5,246 nt of DNA from an uncultured Methylophaga sp. (GTDB lineage: Bacteria; Pseudomonadota; Gammaproteobacteria; Nitrosococcales; Methylophagaceae), in the NCBI GenBank assembly GCA_946885755.1, contig CAMPHB010000114.1, positions 1-5,246 on the forward strand. The letters run 5' to 3'. Shown here one piece after another: positions 1-5,246 of the stretch. Numbering within the stretch: position 1 is the first letter of the stretch; the number at the start of each line of letters is the position of its first letter. The position numbers and the translations under genes were made by a program. The notes under the pieces were generated by a model that was not told the DNA's origin, ran no database searches, and saw only the letters and a program-made list of their open reading frames with translations.

Positions 1-614
1 AGCAGGCACTGCAGCAACATTTTGCTTTGCCCGATAACCCAAAAACGATGCTGATCGGCCTTATCAGCCGGCTGGTTTCGCAAAAAGGTATTGATTTATC
101 TATCGCGGCGATCGACAGCTTGCTGGCTGACAATGCCGATCTGCAACTGGTGTGTCTGGGCAGCGGCGAAGCGGGATTTGAACAGGATTTACGGGTGCTG
201 CGGGCACGTTATCCGGATAAAGTCGGCTTACAACTTGGCTATGACGAAAAACTGGCGCATCAGATCGAAGCCGGCGCCGATGTGTTTTTGATGCCGTCTC
301 GCTTTGAGCCCTGTGGTCTTAATCAGCTTTACAGTCTGCGTTACGGCACCTTGCCGCTGGTACGCAACACTGGCGGTCTGGCCGATACGGTGGTAGATGC
401 CACCGAGGCAAATCGTAAAAATAACACCGCAACCGGTTTTAAATTTGCCGCCGCCAATACAGCGACATTAATCAGCAAACTGCATGAAGTGCTCGATTTG
501 TACAATCATCCGCGGATCTGGCGGCGGATGATGTTAACGGCGATGTTGCAGGATGTCAGCTGGACCAAAAGCGCCCGGCGTTATCTGGATTTGTATCAAC
601 AACTCAGCTCATAA
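1..614 (+). CDS. glgA: Glycogen synthase, C-terminal part (5' end outside window)
   Basis: This is the C-terminal Rossmann domain of a GT5 glycogen synthase, which transfers glucose from ADP-glucose to the non-reducing end of a growing alpha-1,4-glucan in the cytoplasm. The reading frame is open from base 3 to the stop at 612-614, giving 203 visible residues. The TTG at base 27 is an internal Leu, not a start, since homology-like sequence continues upstream of it. Visible landmarks, numbered from base 3, are SRLVSQKG (22-29; Arg23 and Lys28 match the phosphate-contacting Arg/Lys of the family), PSRFEPCGL (98-106; Glu102 matches the E. coli catalytic Glu377, with the conserved Cys at 104) and TGGLADTV (123-130). 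The C-terminal end, with W173 and SWTKSARRYLDLY, also fits GlgA. The family is usually about 480 residues, so more than half lies upstream. It is followed at once by ppc and is probably in one transcript with it. Starch synthase of the same GT5 family is only a naming alternative. Confidence 0.95.
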   Translation, partial: QALQQHFALPDNPKTMLIGLISRLVSQKGIDLSIAAIDSLLADNADLQLVCLGSGEAGFEQDLRVLRARYPDKVGLQLGYDEKLAHQIEAGADVFLMPSRFEPCGLNQLYSLRYGTLPLVRNTGGLADTVVDATEANRKNNTATGFKFAAANTATLISKLHEVLDLYNHPRIWRRMMLTAMLQDVSWTKSARRYLDLYQQLSS

Positions 615-617
615 AGG
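613..617 (+). promoter_or_regulatory. Shine-Dalgarno of ppc, overlapping the glgA stop codon
   Basis: AAAGG lies eight bases before the ATG at 626 and uses the last two bases of the glgA TAA. This supports the chosen ppc start. It also suggests that ribosomes finishing glgA may help load ppc, which is inference. There is no room for a separate ppc promoter in the 11-base gap, although one inside glgA cannot be excluded. Confidence 0.7.
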
Positions 618-625
618 TCATCAGT

Positions 626-3460
626 ATGGAAACACAATTTGCCCAACTGGAGGCGTTGCGCTTATTGGATGATAAAGATCTGCGTCAGCATGTCCGCTTT
701 CTGGTGGACCTGCTCGGTGAAGTGATTAATGAGCGCTCTGGAGAAACGGTTTTTCAGGCAGTAGAGCAACTGCGCAAAGGCTTTATCCGTTTGCGAAAAC
801 AGGATGATCCGCTGCTGCGTAATCAGCTGATGGCGCAGATAGGCGAACTGGATCCGGCAACGCTGCGTGAAGTGATCCGGGCGTTTAACTTATATTTCAG
901 TCTGGTTAATACCGCTGAAGAAGCTTATCACCACCATAACCGGCTGTTGCAACAGCGAAATTGTAGAAGTCTCTGGCATGGTTCCTATCTGGATACATTG
1001 ACGCAGTTAAAGCAGGACGGCGTCACCCTCAGCCAGCTTAAATCATTGCTTAGCAAGCTGGTGTATATGCCGGTATTTACCGCGCATCCGACCGAATCGA
1101 AACGGCGCACGGTGATGGAGATCTTGCGGCGGGTATTTTTGCTCGATGAACAACTGACCAATCATTCGCTGACGGTGTTTGATGAGCAACAAATACGCCG
1201 GCAGTTAAAGCAACAGATTGAGCTGCTGTGGGCAACCGATGAAGTGCGGGCTATCAAACCCAGCGTCCGTGATGAGGTCAAAAACGGTCTGTATTATTTC
1301 AATGTCAGCCTGTTTGACGCCGTGCCGCGCAGTTACCGTAATCTGGAAAATGCCATCCGCCGCGTTTATGCCGATGAACTGGCAGATACCGGGCCGTTAC
1401 GTATACCGCATTATTTGCAGTTTGGTTCGTGGATTGGCGGTGATCGTGACGGTAATCCCTATGTCACTGCGCAAACCACCGAAATGGCTGTGATGCTGCA
1501 AAAACGGGCGGTATTGCGCCGCTATTTGCAGGATGTCACTGAACTGATGTTTATCCTCACCCAGTCGCAGCCGTTATGTCAGATAAACGATGCGCTGGCG
1601 GCGGATTTGGCGGAAAGTGAACAGCGGTTTGGCAAAGCGTTTGCCACCAATAGCCAGCGGTTTATTAATGAACCCTACCGGCGCAAGCTGTATATCATGC
1701 GTTCCCGGCTGGAAGATAATTTACGGCTGTTGCAGCAGTATTTTCGCCCCGATCAGCGCGTTGATTCGCTGGGAGTGGCTTATGCAGATGAGCGGGAAAT
1801 GCTCGCCGATTTGTATTGTCTGCAGCAATCGCTGATTGATAATGGCGATAAAGCGGTTGCTGCCGCAGAGCTTACTGATCTCATCCGGCTGGTCGAGACC
1901 TTTGGTTTTTATTTGCTGCATCTGGATGTGCGTCAGGAATCCAGCAGACATACTGACGCGGTTGCCGAAGTACTGGCACAAACGGGTCTGAGCCGCGATT
2001 ATCGGCAGAAAACCGAAGCCGAACGACAAGCACTGATAAGTGATTTGCTACGACGCAGTAATCTGCCCGATATTTACGGTGATTTGCAGCCGGAAACCGA
2101 AGAAGTGCTGGCGGTATTACGCCTGATGGCCAGACTGCGCCTGGAAGTCAGTGAGCAGGCGTTTGGTCACTATGTGATTTCCATGACCCATGAAGCCAGT
2201 CATATTCTTGAGGTGATGTTGCTGGCGCGGTTTGCGGGGCTGGTGGGACAGGATGAGCAGGGCTGGTTTTGTCATATCCGTATTGCGCCGCTGTTTGAGA
2301 CTATCGAAGATCTGGCACACATTACGCCGGTGATGACGGCGCTGTTTGATAATCCGGCTTATCGCAATTTGCTCAAAGCTTCGGGCAATCGTCAGGAAGT
2401 CATGCTCGGTTATTCTGACTCCTGTAAGGATGGTGGCATTCTGGCCTCGGCCTGGCATTTGTATCAGGCCCAGCAGCAAGTCAGTCAGTTATCAGAAAAA
2501 TACGGCATTCACTGCCGAATGTTTCATGGCCGCGGTGGTACCATTGGCCGGGGTGGTGGCCCGACCCACGATGCGATTCTGGCGCAGCCGCCCGGCACCG
2601 TGCAGGGGCAAATCAAATTCACCGAACAAGGTGAAGTGTTGTCGTTTAAATATGGCAATACTGAAACCGCCGCATATGAACTGGGGATGGGCGTTTCGGC
2701 GCTGATTAAAGCCAGTCGCAGTCTGGTCACCAATGCCGCTAAAGAGCCGGCTGAATATCATCGGATCATGCATCAATTGGCAGCCACCGGTGAGCAGTAC
2801 TACCGGCAGCTGACTGAACAAACACCGTATTTTCTCGATTATTTTTATGAGGCCTGCCCGATTACCGAAATTGGCTTGATGAATATCGGCTCACGACCTT
2901 CTCACCGCAAAGCCGGGGATCGGTCTAAATCATCAGTCAGGGCGATTGGCTGGGTGTTTGCCTGGGCGCAATCCCGGCATACTTTACCGGGCTGGTATGG
3001 CATCGGCGAGGCGATTCATCATTGGTTACAGGATAATCCAGATGGGCTGCCGGTATTGCAGCAAATGGTCGCAGACTGGCCGTTTTTCAGGGCGCTGCTG
3101 AGCAATACCCAAATGTCGGTTGCCAAAGCTGATATGAGTATTGCCCAGCAATACGCCACGTTGTGTGTCGAACCACAGCAATCACTTGAGGTGCTGGCCA
3201 AAATTCGTGCTGAATATCAGCAAACCATTGATGAGGTGCTGTCGGTGGTGGCTGCCGACAAACTAATTGCCGAAAACCCGGTGCTGGCCTTGTCGCTGCG
3301 TCGCCGTAATCCGTATCTGGATCCGTTAAATCATATCCAGATCATGCTGCTGCGCCGTTATCGGCAAGCAGAGGCAGAGGGTGAAGACCTGCAAGTCTGG
3401 CGGGATCCGCTGCTGCGTACCATCAGCGCCATTTCGCAGGGGATGCGCAATACCGGCTAG
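626..3460 (+). CDS. ppc: Phosphoenolpyruvate carboxylase
   Basis: This cytoplasmic enzyme carboxylates PEP with bicarbonate to oxaloacetate and phosphate, the main anaplerotic feed of the TCA cycle. The ATG start is supported by a good Shine-Dalgarno and by an N-terminus that already looks like the family (DLRQHVRFLVDLLGEVI, 18-34). Catalytic landmarks are all present: VFTAHPTE (150-157; His154 equals E. coli His138), GSWIGGDRDGNP (267-278), LDVRQES (433-439), LFETIEDL (556-563; metal ligand Glu558), GYSDSCKDGG (595-604; metal ligand Asp598), FHGRGGTIGRGGGP (633-646; Arg636 and Arg642), NIGSRPSHRK (753-762; Arg757) and the terminal QGMRNTG. The residues that bind inhibitory aspartate in E. 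coli (Arg587, Lys773, Arg832, Asn881) map to Arg642, Lys834, Arg894 and Asn942, so aspartate inhibition is predicted. At 944 residues it is longer than the 883 of E. coli. The N-terminal serine phosphorylation motif of plant enzymes is not seen. Gly775 and Gly789 sit where I expect Pro and Ala. Probably in an operon with glgA. Confidence 0.98.
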   Translation: METQFAQLEALRLLDDKDLRQHVRFLVDLLGEVINERSGETVFQAVEQLRKGFIRLRKQDDPLLRNQLMAQIGELDPATLREVIRAFNLYFSLVNTAEEAYHHHNRLLQQRNCRSLWHGSYLDTLTQLKQDGVTLSQLKSLLSKLVYMPVFTAHPTESKRRTVMEILRRVFLLDEQLTNHSLTVFDEQQIRRQLKQQIELLWATDEVRAIKPSVRDEVKNGLYYFNVSLFDAVPRSYRNLENAIRRVYADELADTGPLRIPHYLQFGSWIGGDRDGNPYVTAQTTEMAVMLQKRAVLRRYLQDVTELMFILTQSQPLCQINDALAADLAESEQRFGKAFATNSQRFINEPYRRKLYIMRSRLEDNLRLLQQYFRPDQRVDSLGVAYADEREMLADLYCLQQSLIDNGDKAVAAAELTDLIRLVETFGFYLLHLDVRQESSRHTDAVAEVLAQTGLSRDYRQKTEAERQALISDLLRRSNLPDIYGDLQPETEEVLAVLRLMARLRLEVSEQAFGHYVISMTHEASHILEVMLLARFAGLVGQDEQGWFCHIRIAPLFETIEDLAHITPVMTALFDNPAYRNLLKASGNRQEVMLGYSDSCKDGGILASAWHLYQAQQQVSQLSEKYGIHCRMFHGRGGTIGRGGGPTHDAILAQPPGTVQGQIKFTEQGEVLSFKYGNTETAAYELGMGVSALIKASRSLVTNAAKEPAEYHRIMHQLAATGEQYYRQLTEQTPYFLDYFYEACPITEIGLMNIGSRPSHRKAGDRSKSSVRAIGWVFAWAQSRHTLPGWYGIGEAIHHWLQDNPDGLPVLQQMVADWPFFRALLSNTQMSVAKADMSIAQQYATLCVEPQQSLEVLAKIRAEYQQTIDEVLSVVAADKLIAENPVLALSLRRRNPYLDPLNHIQIMLLRRYRQAEAEGEDLQVWRDPLLRTISAISQGMRNTG

Positions 3461-3463
3461 AAC

Positions 3464-3475
3464 AAATTCGGATTT
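3464..3475. repeat. Small inverted repeat at the convergent ppc/helicase junction
   Basis: AAAT and ATTT form a four-pair stem around a TCGG loop and take up most of the 13-base gap, running into the helicase stop codon (3474-3476 on the minus strand). It could fold from either strand, and a T-run at 3488-3493 follows on the plus strand. The stem is A/T only and too weak to be called a terminator by itself. Transcripts of both genes must therefore end within, or read into, the opposite gene. Confidence 0.25.
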
Positions 3476-4685
3476 AAACGCCGCGATCTTTTTTGGCAAT
3501 ATAACGGGCTTTGTCTTTGGGTTTAGATAAAGCCTTGTTAACTTTTGCTTGCGGCGCCAGGCCTTTGCGTTTGCAGACTTTCAGCTTGCCATCGATATGA
3601 TGTTCGATGCGTTGCAAATTTTTGTGATCATGCGGCTCCACTAGATTGATCGCAAAACCGGTTTTATCTGCACGGCCGGTACGACCGATACGGTGAATAT
3701 ACAAATCACCGCGAAACGGCATATCAAAATTGATAACGTGGCTGATATCGGCAACATCCAGGCCGCGGGCAGCAACATCGGTGGCGACCGTGACTTTGAT
3801 CTGGCCGCTGCGAAATTTGCGGATCCGCTCGCGGCGCACCGACTGATCAAAATCACCGTGTAATAACTGTGCTGAAATATTGCGCGACTGCAGCCAGTCA
3901 CAGACCCGTTCGGCACGGTCTTTTTTATTGCAAAACACCAGTGCCCGCTGACAACTGTCAGCTTCAATAAACGATAAAAGCAGTGCTTGTTTGTGTTCTA
4001 AGTTGTCACACAAATAGACTTCCTGCGTGATGTTCTGTGCCTGCTGATTGGCTGCCTGCAGGATAACTTCCTGTGGATCACGCAGCAGTTCTTCGGCAAA
4101 TATGCGCACGCCGCTGCCAGCCAGCGTCGCTGAAAATAAACCTGCCTGAAAGCGCTGACCGATACCGGCCAGAATATTTAAAACATCCGGCCCCTGACCC
4201 ATATCCAGCATCCGGTCCGCTTCATCAATAATCACCAGTTCGATACCGGTCAGATCCACCGATTCATCATTGACCAGACTCAGCAGCCGGCCCGGTGTGG
4301 CGATAATAATATCGCAGTCTTTATCTTGCGCATGTTGTACCTGTGCCCACGGCGAAGCACCGCCGGTGAGCATGGCTATTGCCGGTTTAAAACCCTGACC
4401 CAACTGGTGAAACACATGCTGAATTTGAAATGCCAGTTCACGGGTCGGTGCCAATACCAGAAACTGCGCCTTACCACTGTGGTTTGGGGTATCCATCAGT
4501 TTTTGCAGAATCGGTAAAACAAACGCTGCCGTTTTACCGGTGCCGGTAGCGGCACAAGCCAGCACATCCTGACCGGAAAGCAATGCAGGAATCGCCAGTT
4601 GCTGGACTTCGGTGGCGTTACTGAAACCGCTGCGGGCAATGGCTGTCAGCAAAGCGTCGTCTAAAAATAAATCTTCAAATTGCAT
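3474..4685 (-). CDS. DEAD-box ATP-dependent RNA helicase, SrmB-like
   Basis: Superfamily 2 RNA helicase that uses ATP to open short RNA duplexes or remodel RNA-protein complexes. SrmB of E. coli acts early in 50S ribosome assembly. Motifs in order are the Q motif (Phe3, GF at 20-21, Gln28), motif I AATGTGKT (45-52), Ia PTRELA (80-85), GG (108-109), Ib TPGR (130-133), II DEAD (154-157), III SAT (185-187), IV LVFCNKK (249-255), V ATDVAARGLD (301-310) and VI HRIGRTGR (331-338). Both RecA-like domains are complete. LFSATLAG, DNLEHKQALL and VEPHDH are the points that most recall SrmB, but orthology is not proved and RhlE-type relatives are possible. The tail is short and basic (14 Lys/Arg in 367-403); E. 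coli SrmB is about 40 residues longer. Gln164 replaces the usual Phe after DEADRMLDMG, and Ala24 replaces the usual Pro of the Q motif. The start places Phe3 at the normal distance from GF. No clear Shine-Dalgarno precedes it. Confidence 0.95.
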   Translation of the reverse strand: MQFEDLFLDDALLTAIARSGFSNATEVQQLAIPALLSGQDVLACAATGTGKTAAFVLPILQKLMDTPNHSGKAQFLVLAPTRELAFQIQHVFHQLGQGFKPAIAMLTGGASPWAQVQHAQDKDCDIIIATPGRLLSLVNDESVDLTGIELVIIDEADRMLDMGQGPDVLNILAGIGQRFQAGLFSATLAGSGVRIFAEELLRDPQEVILQAANQQAQNITQEVYLCDNLEHKQALLLSFIEADSCQRALVFCNKKDRAERVCDWLQSRNISAQLLHGDFDQSVRRERIRKFRSGQIKVTVATDVAARGLDVADISHVINFDMPFRGDLYIHRIGRTGRADKTGFAINLVEPHDHKNLQRIEHHIDGKLKVCKRKGLAPQAKVNKALSKPKDKARYIAKKDRGV

Positions 4686-4758
4686 GGAAATAACTTATCA
4701 GAAATCGCCGTTAACCCGGCTTATGGCGAGCAGTTTAGCAGGGCGTGGCAGAAAAAGC
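4686..4758. other. Gap between transporter end and helicase start, with a short inverted repeat
   Basis: This 73-base gap would carry the helicase leader and perhaps its promoter, read on the minus strand. It contains TCGCC (4705-4709) and GGCGA (4725-4729), a five-pair stem with a 15-base loop. An alternative, overlapping four-pair stem joins GCCG (4707-4710) and CGGC (4717-4720). The two cannot form together. I found no -35/-10 pair with good spacing, and the bases just before the ATG (TTATTTCC) are not purine-rich. A leader structure is possible but unproved. Confidence 0.3.
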
Positions 4759-4774
4759 TCAGGCGTCGATCACC
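4752..4774 (-). terminator. Possible weak terminator at the end of the transporter gene
   Basis: On the minus strand GGTGATCGACGCC (4774-4762) can form a four-pair stem with one G-U pair and a five-base loop. It covers the last codons of the transporter gene. A run of five T (4756-4752) follows after five bases. The stem is short, so this is at best a weak intrinsic terminator; read-through into the helicase gene is just as likely. Confidence 0.2.
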
Positions 4775-5246
4775 ATCAAGCAGCCGATAATCATTACGGC
4801 ACAGGCTGCCAGCCGGCGGCGTAAATGGCCTTCATGGAATATCCGGTAGCCGAGAAATACCTGCAGCACCATACTCAGCTGAAACAAAGCCAGGGCATAG
4901 GCTATCAACAGCCCCTCGAACATCAGCATGGTGCAATATTGCATGGCAAAAATCAGCGCGCCCAGCCACAAAAAATCGCGCAGTTTGCTATGACTGTGTT
5001 GCCAGTCGGTTTTCAGTGACTGGCCGTTGAACAAAAAATAAATCAACGCTGCCAGTGGCAGACCAATTAAACACCAGAACAGGGTAGTGGCCATTGGACC
5101 GCCGGCCAATACCGCATTTTTTAACGGTAAGGTGCCGACAGAAAACAGCAAAATCGATAAAAATCGCAGCTGCACACCACGCTGACTGAGCAGACTGGTT
5201 AAGCGGTTGCTGCTGGTGTTTTTAGGGGGAAACAGCAACACACTGC
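4759..5246 (-). CDS. EamA/DMT-type membrane transporter, C-terminal half (5' end outside window)
   Basis: The frame is open from the right edge to the TGA at 4761-4759. About 162 codons are visible, so this is probably the second half of a protein of roughly 280-300 residues. Numbering from the GTG at 5241, hydrophobic segments lie near 25-43, 51-72, 88-106, 108-133 and 143-158, matching the five-helix EamA repeat. The first reads SILLFSVGTLPLKNAVLAGG, like the start of an EamA domain. LALFQLSMVLQVFLGYRIFHE followed by a basic LRRRLAA and a last helix MIIGCLMVI is the usual end of such a repeat. EamA proteins are inner-membrane exporters or importers of small metabolites; the substrate here cannot be told. 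The GTG could be a genuine start of a single-repeat protein, but its upstream region is cut off, and the polar stretch at 3-24 looks more like the linker between two repeats. It lies upstream of the helicase gene on the same strand, 73 bases away. Confidence 0.75.
   Translation of the reverse strand, partial: SVLLFPPKNTSSNRLTSLLSQRGVQLRFLSILLFSVGTLPLKNAVLAGGPMATTLFWCLIGLPLAALIYFLFNGQSLKTDWQHSHSKLRDFLWLGALIFAMQYCTMLMFEGLLIAYALALFQLSMVLQVFLGYRIFHEGHLRRRLAACAVMIIGCLMVIDA

Noticed and set aside
27..29. TTG at base 27 as the start of a short glycosyltransferase
   Set aside because: The frame stays open to the window edge, there is no Shine-Dalgarno before it, and the product would lack the N-terminal domain needed for starch or glycogen synthesis. 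A gene cut by the window is the simpler reading.
2117..2479. 120-codon open frame on the minus strand inside ppc
   Set aside because: It lies opposite a strongly conserved part of ppc, its protein has no recognisable domain, and no ribosome binding site or context supports it. The same applies to the other antisense frames at 1721-2029, 2492-2821 and 3019-3201.
2346..2705. 119-codon plus-strand frame overlapping ppc in another phase
   Set aside because: It covers the most conserved ppc motifs in a shifted frame and its translation resembles no protein. The shifted frames at 91-291, 1218-1493 and 1590-1835 were dropped for the same reason.
4686..4702. TGATAAGTT just before the helicase ATG as an extended -10 element giving a near-leaderless transcript
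   Set aside because: The match to TGnTATAAT is partial, and no -35 hexamer is found at 15-18 bases upstream.
4612..5019. Plus-strand frames opposite the helicase start and the transporter gene
   Set aside because: The minus-strand readings give a clear helicase N-terminus and well-formed membrane helices. The plus-strand products are low-complexity or featureless.

Overview
The window reads as an ordinary, densely packed stretch of chromosome from a bacterium of roughly even base composition, most likely a gammaproteobacterium. That placement rests on the look of the proteins: a proteobacterial-type glycogen synthase, an SrmB-like DEAD-box helicase, and a PEP carboxylase whose NIGSRPSHRK and AQSRHTLP segments resemble those I associate with chemolithotrophic or methylotrophic Proteobacteria such as Methylococcales. 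The genus-level guess is inference only. I see no tRNA, rRNA, CRISPR array, insertion sequence, phage gene or other sign of a mobile or defence island.

Layout. Bases 1-614 (+) hold the C-terminal part of glycogen synthase (glgA), whose 5' end lies outside the window. Eleven bases later, with a Shine-Dalgarno that overlaps the glgA stop codon, comes a complete gene for phosphoenolpyruvate carboxylase (ppc, 626-3460, +, 944 aa). A 13-base convergent junction follows. Then, on the minus strand, there is a complete DEAD-box RNA helicase gene (4685-3474, 403 aa), a 73-base gap, and the C-terminal half of a multi-spanning membrane protein of the EamA/DMT transporter type (4759-5246, minus), whose start lies beyond the right edge.

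How the genes relate. glgA and ppc are probably co-transcribed and translationally linked. Together they cover two fates of central carbon: storage as glycogen, and replenishing of oxaloacetate from PEP. The PEP carboxylase keeps all the catalytic landmarks I know from the family, and also the four residues that bind the inhibitor L-aspartate in the E. coli enzyme, so it is predicted to be active and aspartate-sensitive. The helicase and the transporter share a strand but not an obvious function. I found no convincing undescribed system; the observations below are small points of structure and sequence.
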